From the NCBI GenBank assembly GCA_001580565.1, contig LRBF01000106.1, forward strand, positions 1-58,560: DNA of 58,560 bases, in the 5' to 3' direction. Position numbers and translations under genes: made by a program. Below the pieces are notes generated by a model. That model saw only the letters and a program-made list of their open reading frames with translations, made no database searches and was not told where the DNA came from. How positions within the stretch are numbered: the first letter of the stretch is position 1; each line of letters begins with the position of its first letter. This document shows, one piece after another, positions 8,699-17,484 of this stretch. This DNA is from Caballeronia megalochromosomata (GTDB taxonomy: Bacteria; Pseudomonadota; Gammaproteobacteria; Burkholderiales; Burkholderiaceae).

Positions 8699-9949
8699 AT
8701 GGCACTCATCGTACACAAATACGGCGGCACTTCGATGGGCTCGGTCGAGCGCATCAAGAACGTCGCCAAGCGCGTCGCCAAATGGCACAAGGCCGGCCAC
8801 AAGATGGTCGTCGTGCCCTCGGCGATGTCCGGCGAAACCAATCGCCTGCTCGGTCTCGCGAGAGACATCAAGGCCGATCCGGACCCGCGCGAACTCGACA
8901 TGATTGCCTCCACCGGCGAGCAGGTGAGCGTGGGGCTTCTCGCCATCGCGCTGCACGCCGAAGGCCTCGACGCCGTGAGTTACGCCGGCTGGCAAGTGCC
9001 GATCAAGACGGACAGCGCGTTCACGAAGGCGCGCATCAGCGAGATCGACGGCGAGCGCGTGCTAAAGGATCTCGACGCGGGCAAGGTCGTGGTCATCACG
9101 GGCTTTCAGGGCGTCGATCCCGAAGGCCATATTGCGACGCTCGGCCGCGGCGGCTCGGACACGTCGGCGGTGGCGATCGCGGCGGCCATGAAGGCGGACG
9201 AGTGCCTGATCTACACCGACGTCGACGGCGTCTACACGACCGACCCGCGCGTCGTCGAAGAAGCGCGCCGGCTCGACCGCGTGACCTTCGAGGAAATGCT
9301 GGAAATGGCGAGCTTGGGCTCGAAGGTGCTGCAGATCCGCTCGGTGGAATTCGCCGGCAAGTATCAGGTGAAGACGCGCGTGCTCTCCAGCCTGACCGAT
9401 CCGCTGATGCCGCTCGAAGCCGAAATGCACTCCGGCACCCTGATTACTTTTGAAGAAGACGAGAACATGGAAAAAGCAGTGATTTCTGGCATCGCGTTCC
9501 AGCGCGACGAAGCGCGCATCGCGGTCATGGGCGTGCCCGACAAGCCGGGCGTCGCGTATCAGATTCTCGGACCGGTCGCCGATGCGAACATCGACATCGA
9601 CATGATCATTCAGAACCAGAGCGTGAACGGCAAGACCGACTTCACGTTCACGGTCGGCCGCGGCGACTATCAGCGCGCGCTCGAAATCCTGAACAACCAG
9701 GTGAAGGGTCACGTGCAGGCGGAAACCGTGCTGGGCGATCCGAAGGTGTCGAAGGTGTCGGTGGTTGGCGTGGGCATGCGCTCGCACGTGGGCATCGCGA
9801 GCACGATGTTCCGCACGCTGTCGGAAGAGGGCATCAACATCCAGATGATCTCGACCTCCGAAATCAAGATTTCCGTACTGATCGACGAGAAGTACACCGA
9901 GCTCGCCGTGCGCGCGCTGCACAAGGCGTTCGAACTGGATCGCGCGTAA
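8699..9949 (+). CDS. lysC: Aspartate kinase
   Basis: This enzyme phosphorylates aspartate in the first step towards lysine, threonine, methionine and diaminopimelate. The 416 residues form a monofunctional aspartokinase: KYGGTS at 7-12 opens the amino-acid kinase domain (about 1-245), and two ACT domains (about 265-416) provide feedback control by end products. The nearby ATG at 9468 starts the ACT part, resembling the internal start of beta subunits in some bacteria, but no clear ribosome binding site supports that here. No homoserine dehydrogenase domain is fused. It is followed by the tRNA-Ser gene. Confidence 0.97.
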   Translation: MALIVHKYGGTSMGSVERIKNVAKRVAKWHKAGHKMVVVPSAMSGETNRLLGLARDIKADPDPRELDMIASTGEQVSVGLLAIALHAEGLDAVSYAGWQVPIKTDSAFTKARISEIDGERVLKDLDAGKVVVITGFQGVDPEGHIATLGRGGSDTSAVAIAAAMKADECLIYTDVDGVYTTDPRVVEEARRLDRVTFEEMLEMASLGSKVLQIRSVEFAGKYQVKTRVLSSLTDPLMPLEAEMHSGTLITFEEDENMEKAVISGIAFQRDEARIAVMGVPDKPGVAYQILGPVADANIDIDMIIQNQSVNGKTDFTFTVGRGDYQRALEILNNQVKGHVQAETVLGDPKVSKVSVVGVGMRSHVGIASTMFRTLSEEGINIQMISTSEIKISVLIDEKYTELAVRALHKAFELDRA

Positions 9950-10020
9950 TTCGCACTATTGCGGTTCGCGGAGCAGGGCGTTCGGATATTGACTGTTTTG
10001 AAAAAAATCGTCATGCGAAT

Positions 10021-10049
10021 TTGACCCGCGCTTGCGAACACGCTATTAT
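10021..10049 (+). promoter_or_regulatory. Promoter of tRNA-Ser
   Basis: TTGACC at 10021-10026 and TATTAT at 10044-10049 are separated by 17 bp, a near-consensus sigma-70 promoter. The start would be near 10056, about 37 bp before the tRNA. Confidence 0.8.
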
Positions 10050-10092
10050 CTCGATCTCGTTGCACTGCACTCCCGGTGCAACGAAAAGTTTG

Positions 10093-10185
10093 GGAGACGT
10101 GGCCGAGAGGTCGAAGGCACTCCCCTGCTAAGGGAGCATCTGGCTAAAAACTGGATCGAGGGTTCGAATCCCTCCGTCTCCGCCA
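10093..10185 (+). tRNA. tRNA-Ser(GCU)
   Basis: This is a class II tRNA of 93 nt including an encoded CCA at 10183-10185. The 7-bp acceptor stem is GGAGACG with CGTCTCC. The anticodon loop CTGCTAA, closed by CTCCC/GGGAG, gives anticodon GCU, which reads AGC and AGU serine codons. A long variable arm and a GGTTCGAATCC T-arm are present. It has its own promoter and terminator. Confidence 0.97.
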
Positions 10186-10199
10186 GTTGTCGTAGAAGG

Positions 10200-10238
10200 G
10201 CCCCGCAAGCGTAAAAACTTGCGGGGCTTTTTCTTTTT
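10200..10238 (+). terminator. Intrinsic terminator after tRNA-Ser
   Basis: A 10-bp GC-rich stem (GCCCCGCAAG with CTTGCGGGGC, 10200-10227) with an 8-nt loop is followed by a T-rich run. This is a canonical Rho-independent terminator. Confidence 0.9.
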
Positions 10239-10458
10239 GCGGCGCGATCATCGAAAGCGGAATTTTCCGAAAGGAAGGTGGTTTTTTGCCACGGCGATTC
10301 GCACAGGATGACGAATCAATGCACGAGCGCGAAAGCCGATGATTGCGCCAGCGCTGTTGTCGCTGCTTTGCGCGGCACAGGCGCATTCGGAATCGCTCGA
10401 TCCGGCGCTTCTCAAATTGACGGGCGTTCAGGGCACGCGCATTGCACTCAAATCCGCG

Positions 10459-11217
10459 TCACTTCCCCGACGCGATCCGGTCTTCGATATGCTTCGCCCG
10501 CGCCGGTGAAGCCGGATGCGAACTCAGCATGCTCGACTGGCCGCCGTCGATGGTCGCGAGCTTCTGAAACGCGGTGACGAGGCCCTTCGGGTCGTAGCCT
10601 TTCTTTTTCTGCGTGTCGAACGAGTAATCGTCGGCGGCCGTTTCCTGCGATTGCGAGAACTGCGCGTTGACGAACTTCTCCGACAGATCGCCGAGCTGCG
10701 ACGCCGACAGGTTGCCGACGATCCCGCCCGCCGACGACGCCACCGTGCGTGCCGCCGTGGTCACATACGCGACCTGCATTGCCTTTTTCGTGTGGCCGAG
10801 CGCGACGTGGCCCATCTCGTGGCCGACGACACCGCGCACTTCGTCGTCGTTCATCAGGTCCATGAGGCCGCTGTAGACGCGCACGCAACCGTTCGCCATG
10901 GCCCACGCGTTGACGTCCTTCGTCAGATACACCTTGTAGTTGACGGGCACGCCATTGATGTTGTCGCCAAGCTGCTTCGAAATCTTGTTCAGGCGCTGCG
11001 TATACGGACTGTTGGCCGGCGCGATCTGGTTTTCCTTGTCGAGTTCGGCGCAGGATTTGTCGGACAGCGTGCGCACGTCGGAATCGCTGAGCGAGAGCGC
11101 CTGCGTCGCCAGTTGCCCGGATTGCATCAGTTGCGTCGGATCCATGCTGCCCATGCTGCTGCACGACGCGAGAGTGAACACGGCGGATGCCGCCAGCGCG
11201 ATGCGGAAGATCGTCAT
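10459..11217 (-). CDS. M48-family metalloprotease lipoprotein (LoiP/YcaL-like)
   Basis: This 252-residue protein is an outer-membrane or periplasm-facing zinc protease. A lipoprotein signal with lipobox LASC (C19) opens the protein. The zinc motif HEMGH is at 133-137 and the third ligand is probably E192 in QETAADDYS, the M48 peptidase arrangement. Relatives such as E. coli LoiP act in envelope quality control. It has no integral membrane segments, unlike HtpX, and no TPR domain, unlike BepA. It stands alone: the convergent tRNA-Ser terminator lies on one side and the end of the malonate operon on the other, 168 bp away. Confidence 0.9.
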   Translation of the reverse strand: MTIFRIALAASAVFTLASCSSMGSMDPTQLMQSGQLATQALSLSDSDVRTLSDKSCAELDKENQIAPANSPYTQRLNKISKQLGDNINGVPVNYKVYLTKDVNAWAMANGCVRVYSGLMDLMNDDEVRGVVGHEMGHVALGHTKKAMQVAYVTTAARTVASSAGGIVGNLSASQLGDLSEKFVNAQFSQSQETAADDYSFDTQKKKGYDPKGLVTAFQKLATIDGGQSSMLSSHPASPARAKHIEDRIASGK

Positions 11218-11385
11218 AGTTTTACCTTTGGAATGTCATTGTGATCGTCGTTGCGCGAAGATGCGCGGACGCCGCGAAATGCTAATGACAGTCGACTTGT
11301 AAGCCAGAAGAAAATTCCGATTTTGCTGGCAGAAAGGATGAAAGCGCCAGCACGAAGCGTGAATCAGTCGCGCACGAGAAGCGAA

Positions 11386-12321
11386 TCAATCGTTCGCGCG
11401 CTGTTGTGCGATGCGCACGCGCGCCGCAATCGAGCCGACCGGCGATGCGTCCATCGCGTAGGCGGGCGCGCCGGGCAGGGCATCGGCGAGCAGCGAGGTC
11501 AGCGTCTGTCCCGGCGGCATTTCGACGAAGACGCTCGCACCCAGCTCGGAGAGCGCAATGGTCGAATCATGCCAGCGCACCGGATAGCGCAGATTGGCGG
11601 CGAGGTCTTCGCGGATGGCGTCGGCGCGGCGCAACACACGTGCACCGCGATTGCCGACATACGCGATGCGCGGCGTCTCGATGCGCACGTCACGCGCCGC
11701 TTCGATCAGCCGTTCGCCCGCGCTTTCGAGCAGCGCGCAGTGCGACGGCACGCTCACGCAGAGCCGTTCGGCCTTGCGCGCGCCGCGCGACAGCGCGATC
11801 TCGCGGACCGTCGCGAGCGCGGCGTCGCTGCCCGACACGACGATCTGGCGCGGCGCGTTCAGATTGCCGATGTAGGCGTCGGCGCCGCTGTCGGCGATGG
11901 CGCGCGCGATCTCGCGCTCGTTCAAGCCGAGCACCGCGAGCATGCCGTAGCCATGCGGATAGGCGTCTTCCATCAGTCTGGCGCGCAGGCGCACGAGCCT
12001 GATCGCATCCTCGAAGGCGATCGCGCCGCACACGACCGCCGCGCCATACGCGCCGACCGAAAGGCCCGCGACGCCTTCCGGCTCGATGCCTTCCTCCGCG
12101 AGCGCGCGCGCCGCCGCCACCCCCGCGACGACGAGCGCGAACTGCACGGCGACGGTCGAGGCGAGGGCATCGGCGGTATCGAGCGTGAGCACGTCTTCGC
12201 CGAGCACGTCGGAGGCTTCCGCGAGCGTGCGGACGATGGCCGGATGCGGCGTGTCGCCGCCGAGACGATGCAGAAAGCCGGGCGTCTGCGCGCCTTGTCC
12301 GGGAAAGAGAAACGCGATCAT
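11386..12321 (-). CDS. mdcH: Malonyl-CoA:ACP transacylase subunit MdcH
   Basis: MdcH loads malonyl groups from malonyl-CoA onto the malonate decarboxylase acyl carrier protein, priming the enzyme. The 311 residues show the FabD-like fold: GQGAQ at 8-12, the nucleophile S88 in GLSVG and the catalytic His in VPSHCALLES (H194). The GHSxG of FabD reads GLSVG here, as in several MdcH proteins. I chose the ATG at 12321, which overlaps the mdcG stop in an ATGA; an upstream in-frame GTG at 12333 is possible. It is the last gene of the mdc operon. Confidence 0.9.
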   Translation of the reverse strand: MIAFLFPGQGAQTPGFLHRLGGDTPHPAIVRTLAEASDVLGEDVLTLDTADALASTVAVQFALVVAGVAAARALAEEGIEPEGVAGLSVGAYGAAVVCGAIAFEDAIRLVRLRARLMEDAYPHGYGMLAVLGLNEREIARAIADSGADAYIGNLNAPRQIVVSGSDAALATVREIALSRGARKAERLCVSVPSHCALLESAGERLIEAARDVRIETPRIAYVGNRGARVLRRADAIREDLAANLRYPVRWHDSTIALSELGASVFVEMPPGQTLTSLLADALPGAPAYAMDASPVGSIAARVRIAQQRAND

Positions 12322-12959
12322 GTCGCCGCCCACGGATTATCGACGAGGCGCGGGCCGTCAGCGTGTCGCAGCATCACGCGCACGCCTCGATGCTGATCCG
12401 CGCGCGCGAATTCGGCGAGCGAGAACGCCGCGTCGGGCGTTTCGATCTGCACGTCGATGCGCGTGCCGGCCGTCTGTGCGGCGCGCGAGAGCGCGTCGAA
12501 CAGCGCTGAAGCGTCGGCGGGCGGCAAAGGCGCCGGCGCGCGCACGACGATATCGAGATCGCTGTCGCGCGTGATTGCCGGCATCGCGCTCGCCAGTTCG
12601 AAGCCCGCGCTGCCGGCCGGGCCCCAGGCGAGGTCATGGCCATCGATGATCGGCGCCACCGCGCGCAGCAGCGCGAACGCGGGCAGGGCGGCTCGCGCGG
12701 GGTCGGGTGCGCACAGGCGGAGCGCTTCCGGCGTGAACAGCGTGTCGATCCAGCGCGGTTCGAGCCACGTGCCGAAGCGTTCGCCGCGCGTCACGCCGCG
12801 CACGCCGACCGCGATCGCCTCGCCGATACGAGGCGCGCGCCGCACGACGACGAACGGCGCGCGCACGAGCGACGCGGCGACCCACTCCGGCGCGTCGTCG
12901 AATAACGCCGCGCCGGGCAAGAGCCGCAGCAGATCGTGCGGACGCGGCGTCCCGTTCAT
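12318..12959 (-). CDS. mdcG: Malonate decarboxylase holo-ACP synthase (phosphoribosyl-dephospho-CoA transferase) MdcG
   Basis: MdcG transfers the triphosphoribosyl-dephospho-CoA made by MdcB onto the serine of the MdcC carrier. The protein has 213 residues from the ATG at 12959, whose bases overlap the mdcE stop in TAATG. The nucleotidyltransferase-like acidic motif DSDLDIVV places D134 and D136 where the family's catalytic aspartates lie. A GTG at 12971 is an alternative start but loses the coupling. It overlaps mdcH by 4 nt. The overall sequence is divergent, as usual for MdcG, so context adds much to the call. Confidence 0.88.
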   Translation of the reverse strand: MNGTPRPHDLLRLLPGAALFDDAPEWVAASLVRAPFVVVRRAPRIGEAIAVGVRGVTRGERFGTWLEPRWIDTLFTPEALRLCAPDPARAALPAFALLRAVAPIIDGHDLAWGPAGSAGFELASAMPAITRDSDLDIVVRAPAPLPPADASALFDALSRAAQTAGTRIDVQIETPDAAFSLAEFARADQHRGVRVMLRHADGPRLVDNPWAAT

Positions 12960-13774
12960 TACGCGCTCCACTGCTCGCGCATGCGCCTGCGCACTTCGAT
13001 CGACGCCGCGCGCGTGCGCTTCGCATCGGGGCCGGCGAGACGGTTCGAGAGATCGCGCGTGCCGTTGCGCGCGTCCTTCACCGCGGCGGCGAGCGACGCT
13101 TTCACGCGCTCAATTCCGGCGGAAGAAGGCGCATCGGCGTCGACGCCTTCGATCAGCTCGTGCAGCAAGCCGAGTTTCGCGTAGGCGCTCATCTTGTAGG
13201 ACATCGGCAGGACGGTGTCGCCGAGCGCGTCGAGACTCTCGACACTGCGGCGCGTGACGCGCGCGGCGGCTTCCTTGCCCATCGCGTGCACGGCGGTGCC
13301 GGGCGCATCGAGCGCGACGATGCGATTCGCCTGATAGCCGTGCGCGAGGTACGCGCCCGACATCGCCGGCCCGACGATCAGCGCGATCACCGGATGACCG
13401 GCGAGCCGCGCGCTCGCGTAGGCGTCGACAGCGGCCGCGCACGCGAGATGAATGCCGAGCAGTTCCTCGCGGCGTCCGTACGCCTGGCTCTTCACGTCGA
13501 CGACGGCGACGATCGGGCGCTTCACCTCGGCATCGCGATCGGCGTCGAGCACTTCGCGCACGGCGCGCGCGAGCAGCCAGCCTTGTTCGAGTCCGACGAC
13601 GTTATCGGTCGCGCGCGGGAAGCGGTTCTGCGCATCGGGCACGACAGCGAAAAAGCGTGCGCGTTCGCCGTCGAGCTGTCCGTCGCGGGCGCGGACCGGT
13701 CCGCTTTCGGCTTGCGTGGATGGAGAGGTCAGCGCGTCGAGCCAGCGCTCGCCGCGCGAAAGTGCGTCGGTCAT
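12959..13774 (-). CDS. mdcE: Malonate decarboxylase gamma subunit MdcE
   Basis: With MdcD this subunit forms the decarboxylase that releases CO2 from malonyl-S-ACP, regenerating acetyl-S-ACP. From the ATG at 13774 it has 271 residues with the crotonase/carboxyltransferase-like fold (segments such as VDVKSQAYGRREELLGIHLA and VGPAMSGAYLAHGYQ). The start lies in an ATGA overlap with mdcD; the in-frame GTG at 13786 is less likely. The end overlaps mdcG. This is the biotin-independent type of malonate decarboxylase: no biotin carrier or sodium-pump genes occur nearby. Confidence 0.9.
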   Translation of the reverse strand: MTDALSRGERWLDALTSPSTQAESGPVRARDGQLDGERARFFAVVPDAQNRFPRATDNVVGLEQGWLLARAVREVLDADRDAEVKRPIVAVVDVKSQAYGRREELLGIHLACAAAVDAYASARLAGHPVIALIVGPAMSGAYLAHGYQANRIVALDAPGTAVHAMGKEAAARVTRRSVESLDALGDTVLPMSYKMSAYAKLGLLHELIEGVDADAPSSAGIERVKASLAAAVKDARNGTRDLSNRLAGPDAKRTRAASIEVRRRMREQWSA

Positions 13775-14613
13775 GATGTGCCCCACAGGGTGCGCAGTGT
13801 GTCGGGATCGATGGCATCCGGGTTCACGCGCGCAAGCCGCGCGATGAAGCCGTCGACGTTCGCGGTGCGATGCTGCGCCGGCATGCCGCGTTTGAACGCG
13901 GAGAGCACGGCGTCGCGGACCTGATCGGTGTCGTCTTCGACGAGCGTGTCCGCGAGCCCGACCGCGACGCGTTTCTCGCCGCCGATCATCGACCAGATGA
14001 GGCGCCGGTCGCCCGAATCGAGTTCCTCAATGCCGGCTTCCTGTTCGATCACTTCCGGCCCGTTCATGCCGAGCCGCGCCTGACGCGTCATCACGAGTTC
14101 GGTGCACAGCGCGGCCGCGAGCGACATGCCGCCGAAGCAGCCGACCATCCCGCCGATCACGCCCACCACGGGCACATGAGCCCGCAGCGCGACGATCGCC
14201 GCCTGAATTTCCGCGATGGCGGCGAGTCCGAGATTGGCTTCCTGCAAGCGCACGCCGCCGGTTTCGAACAGCACGATGGGGCGGATCGTGCGTCCGGCTT
14301 CGAATTCGCCCAGAGCCAGTTCGAGCGCCGCGGCGATTTTCGCGCCCGACACTTCGCCGATGCTGCCGCCCTGAAACGCGGGCTCGATTGCGGCGATGAC
14401 GGCGGGTTCGCCGGCAAGCGTCCCGCGCGCGATGACCGCGCCGTCGTCGGCCTGACAGACGATGTTCTGCATCGCGAGCCAGGGCGATTCGATCCGGTCG
14501 AACGGGCCGAGCAATTCGCGGAACGTGCCTTTGTCGAAGAGCGCCTGCGCGCGTTCGCGCGCCGTCAGTTCGATGAAGCTGTGCCGCGCGAGAAACGTGT
14601 CGTGCGCGTTCAT
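13771..14613 (-). CDS. mdcD: Malonate decarboxylase beta subunit MdcD
   Basis: This catalytic partner of MdcE is 280 residues and related to acetyl-CoA carboxylase beta and methylmalonyl-CoA decarboxylase subunits. Recognisable segments include FIELTARERAQALFD, GGSIGEVSGAKIAAALELA, FETGGVRLQEANLGL and GGMVGCFGGMSLAAALC, which form the acyl-binding crotonase core. The start overlaps the mdcC stop by 4 nt and the end overlaps mdcE by 4 nt, so subunits of the complex are translationally coupled. Confidence 0.93.
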   Translation of the reverse strand: MNAHDTFLARHSFIELTARERAQALFDKGTFRELLGPFDRIESPWLAMQNIVCQADDGAVIARGTLAGEPAVIAAIEPAFQGGSIGEVSGAKIAAALELALGEFEAGRTIRPIVLFETGGVRLQEANLGLAAIAEIQAAIVALRAHVPVVGVIGGMVGCFGGMSLAAALCTELVMTRQARLGMNGPEVIEQEAGIEELDSGDRRLIWSMIGGEKRVAVGLADTLVEDDTDQVRDAVLSAFKRGMPAQHRTANVDGFIARLARVNPDAIDPDTLRTLWGTS

Positions 14614-14912
14614 GGCGTGTCTCCTTCGCTCGCTTCGACGGCTTCGTTCAGTCTCAGCATGACGACGCCGGGCGTCGCGCCGAAGTCGTTCAGCTCGATC
14701 TTTGCCGCGCCGTCATAGCGCTGGAAGAAGCGGTCGAGCACGCTTTTCCACACGTGGCCATAGCCATCGACGCTCGTGCGGATCACCACTTCGGCATGCG
14801 CATTTTGCGACGGCGACAGCAGCACTTCGAGATCGCCCGAGCCGACCACGCCCACGTGCGCGCGGCGCGTGACGGGCCGTTTGGCGGGATATTCGTATCG
14901 CATGTTTTCCAT
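14610..14912 (-). CDS. mdcC: Malonate decarboxylase acyl carrier protein (delta subunit) MdcC
   Basis: This 100-residue carrier protein holds the 2'-(5''-phosphoribosyl)-3'-dephospho-CoA prosthetic group to which acetyl and malonyl residues are thioesterified. Ser25 in GVVGSGDLEV sits where the modified serine of the Klebsiella protein lies. The frame is open far upstream within mdcB, but family length and the ribosome binding site before 14912 support this start; an ATG at 14903 is also possible. It sits 23 bp after mdcB and overlaps mdcD by 4 nt. Confidence 0.92.
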   Translation of the reverse strand: MENMRYEYPAKRPVTRRAHVGVVGSGDLEVLLSPSQNAHAEVVIRTSVDGYGHVWKSVLDRFFQRYDGAAKIELNDFGATPGVVMLRLNEAVEASEGDTP

Positions 14913-14935
14913 CGTTCGTTCCTCTTCGATGCGCC

Positions 14936-15802
14936 TCAAACGAGACGCCTGAGACTGTCGAGAAAGAGTGTCGCCGCGAGCAGATCGGCGGCGCCGCCGG
15001 GCGATGCGTTCAACGCCAGCAATTCGGCTTCGAGCCGCGCGAGCGCGGCGCGTCCCGCCTGCGTGGCCACGCCGCCGTGACGCATCACGCGCTTCGCTCC
15101 GCGCTGCGCCGCATCGAGCGCGTTCATGCCGCCGCGATGCAGGAGACACGTATCGTCCAGCGACGCGATGATCGCGATGAGCGCATCGAGGCGCGCGCCG
15201 GATTCGTCGAGACCGCGCGCGCGTGCATCGTCGAGTGCGGGCAGGCCGATGAGCCGCGCATGCGGGAAGCCATCGCGTGCTTCGCCGCGCGCGCCCGCGA
15301 CCTGGTAACGTTCGCTCGCGCGCGCGCCGTGACTCGCCGTGGCGGACTCCGGCGCGTAACGGTCGTCGTGGCGCGCGATTGTTGCCGCCGAGGCGCAGAT
15401 CGCCGCGCTGTCATCGGGTGCGTGCATCGCCGCGCCCGCGCACAGCAGACCGACGATCCAGATCGCTCCGCGATGCGCGTTGCTGCCGCTGGTCGCGCGC
15501 ATCATCGCGGCTTCGCCCTCGCGGCCGATGCGCGCGAGTTGTTCGCGCAGCGCCTGCGATGGTTCCGCATGCGAGGCGGCGCGGGCGATCGCGAGAAACG
15601 TCGGTTGCAGCGCATGCGCGGAACGCAGCATCGTGTCGAGATCGAGATCGCGATGCGCGCCGCTGCCGCGTTCATCGACGAGCGCGGGCTTGGGCGTGAG
15701 ACGCGCTTCGGCGATGAGCGCATCGACGGCGTGTGTCGCGATGGTGAGCGGCGACGTCGCATAGTCGCGGACGTCATCGCGCAGAAGGGGAAGGGCATTC
15801 AT
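14936..15802 (-). CDS. mdcB: Triphosphoribosyl-dephospho-CoA synthase MdcB
   Basis: MdcB condenses ATP with dephospho-CoA to make the prosthetic-group precursor for MdcC, with release of adenine. It belongs to the CitG/MdcB family. From the ATG at 15802, 5 bp after the mdcA stop, it has 288 residues. Characteristic segments include TPKPALVDERGSGAHRDLD near the N-terminus, and DDTCLLHRGG followed by a Gly-rich region with SPGGAADLLAATLFL at the C-terminus. A longer frame to 15856 would run into mdcA and is rejected. Confidence 0.92.
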   Translation of the reverse strand: MNALPLLRDDVRDYATSPLTIATHAVDALIAEARLTPKPALVDERGSGAHRDLDLDTMLRSAHALQPTFLAIARAASHAEPSQALREQLARIGREGEAAMMRATSGSNAHRGAIWIVGLLCAGAAMHAPDDSAAICASAATIARHDDRYAPESATASHGARASERYQVAGARGEARDGFPHARLIGLPALDDARARGLDESGARLDALIAIIASLDDTCLLHRGGMNALDAAQRGAKRVMRHGGVATQAGRAALARLEAELLALNASPGGAADLLAATLFLDSLRRLV

Positions 15803-15807
15803 CGCGA

Positions 15808-17484
15808 TCACCAGCTTCTGAAGCGCGCGGGCGGCGCGTACAGTCCGCCCGACCACGCGACGAGATCGTCGATGCTGCGTGCCGCGAGCAGCGAGCGTTT
15901 CGCTTCGCCGCGCCGCACGCCCAGATCCTCCGGATACGCGACGATGCCGCGCCTTCTCAGCTCGGCGGTTCTGGCGGGATCGGCGCGCATGCCGATGGGC
16001 GTCACGCCCGCGACGGCGGCGAGCGCGGCGCGCCGCTCATCGACGCCTTCGGCCGCATGCAGATACGCGATGCCTTCCTCGGTGACGACGTGCGTCACGT
16101 CGTCGCCGTAGATCATGACGGGCGCGATCGGCATGCCGCTTTTCTCGCCGACGGCGATCGCATCGAGCGCGTCGACGATGGTCGGCTCGCCGCCTTTCTT
16201 GTACGTCTCGGCGGTTTGCACGACGAGCTTCTGGCCACGCGCGATTTTCGGATTCGGGCCGTCGTCCTTCAGCAGCTTGAGCCACGCTTCGCTCGAATGC
16301 CGCCGGCCGCGCGGATCGTGTCCCATGTTCGGCGCGCCGCCGAAGCCGGCGAGCCGTCCGAGCGTGACCGTCGATGAGTTCGCGTCGGCATCCATCTGCA
16401 GCGTCGAGCCGATGAAGAGATCGACACCGTATTGCCCCGCGAGCTGGCAGAACACGCGATTCGAGCGCAGGCTGCCGTCGCGTCCGGTGAAGAACACGTC
16501 AGAGCGCGCCGCGATGTAACCCTCCATGCCGACTTCGCTGCCGAAGCAATGCACGCTCTGCACCCAGCCGGATTCGATCGCGGGAATGAGCGTCGGATGC
16601 GGGTTGAGCGCCCAGTTCGTGCAGATCTTGCCCTTCAGCCCGAGCGATTCGCCGTACGTCGGCAACAGCAGTTCGATTGCGGCCGTGTCGAAGCCGATGC
16701 CGTGATTGAGCGATGTGACGCCATAGCGCTCGTAGATGCCGCGGATCGTCATCATCGCCATCAGGATCTGCAGCTCGCCGATGTGGCGCGGATCGCGCGT
16801 GAAGAGCGGCTCGACCGCGAACGGGCGGTCCGCCTGCACGACGACATCGACCCACGAGCCGGGAATATCGACGCGGGGGAGTTCATCGACGATTTCGTTC
16901 ACCTGCGCGACCACGATGCCGTGCCTGAACGCGGTGGCCTCGACGATGGTCGGCGTGTCCTCGGTATTCGCGCCGGTATAGAGATTGCCGTGGCGATCGG
17001 CCTGCACCGCGCACACGAGCGCGACCTGCGGCGTGAGATCGATGAACATGCGCGCATACAGCTCGATATACGTATAGATCGCGCCGATCTCCAGCATGCC
17101 GTCTTCGAGCAGTTGCGCGACGCGCAGGCTCTGCGGCCCCGCGAACGCGAAATCCACCTTGTGCGCGATGCCTTGCTCGAAGAGCGCGAGATGCTCCGGC
17201 CGGCTGATGCTCGAAATCAGCAGATGGATGTCGTGCACCTGCTCCGGATCGAGCTTCGCGAACGCGCGCGAGAGAAAGTCGGCCTGCTTCTGGTTGTTGC
17301 CTTCGAGCGCGACGCGGTCGCCGGTGACGATCAGCGCGCTCAGCGCATCGACGATGCGCGCGGAATCGAGCACCGAGCCATCGAGCCACGGCTCGATCAG
17401 CTTCAGGCGCCGCGCCTTTTCCTGCGCGCGGGTGTTCCAGTTCCGGCTTGTGGAGAGCGCTTCAGCGGGTGTGGACGAGTTCAT
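15808..17484 (-). CDS. mdcA: Malonate decarboxylase alpha subunit (acetyl-S-ACP:malonate ACP transferase) MdcA
   Basis: MdcA swaps the acetyl group on the carrier protein for malonate, giving malonyl-S-ACP and acetate. The 558-residue protein is a CoA-transferase-like subunit of normal family length. Recognised segments include WNTRAQEKARRL at the N-terminus, NNQKQADFLSRAFAKLDP, CFGSEVGMEGYIAARSDVFF and GGAPNMGHDPRGRRHSSEAW. The ATG at 17484 overlaps the stop of the upstream regulator gene by 4 nt (ATGA), which ties regulator and enzyme translation together. It is the first structural gene of the operon. Confidence 0.95.
   Translation of the reverse strand: MNSSTPAEALSTSRNWNTRAQEKARRLKLIEPWLDGSVLDSARIVDALSALIVTGDRVALEGNNQKQADFLSRAFAKLDPEQVHDIHLLISSISRPEHLALFEQGIAHKVDFAFAGPQSLRVAQLLEDGMLEIGAIYTYIELYARMFIDLTPQVALVCAVQADRHGNLYTGANTEDTPTIVEATAFRHGIVVAQVNEIVDELPRVDIPGSWVDVVVQADRPFAVEPLFTRDPRHIGELQILMAMMTIRGIYERYGVTSLNHGIGFDTAAIELLLPTYGESLGLKGKICTNWALNPHPTLIPAIESGWVQSVHCFGSEVGMEGYIAARSDVFFTGRDGSLRSNRVFCQLAGQYGVDLFIGSTLQMDADANSSTVTLGRLAGFGGAPNMGHDPRGRRHSSEAWLKLLKDDGPNPKIARGQKLVVQTAETYKKGGEPTIVDALDAIAVGEKSGMPIAPVMIYGDDVTHVVTEEGIAYLHAAEGVDERRAALAAVAGVTPIGMRADPARTAELRRRGIVAYPEDLGVRRGEAKRSLLAARSIDDLVAWSGGLYAPPARFRSW

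Noticed and set aside
10144..10386. An 80-codon minus-strand frame ending in RRRRDSNPRSSF
   Set aside because: It reads through the antisense of tRNA-Ser(GCU). The RRDSNPR pattern is the usual false protein produced by antisense tRNA genes.
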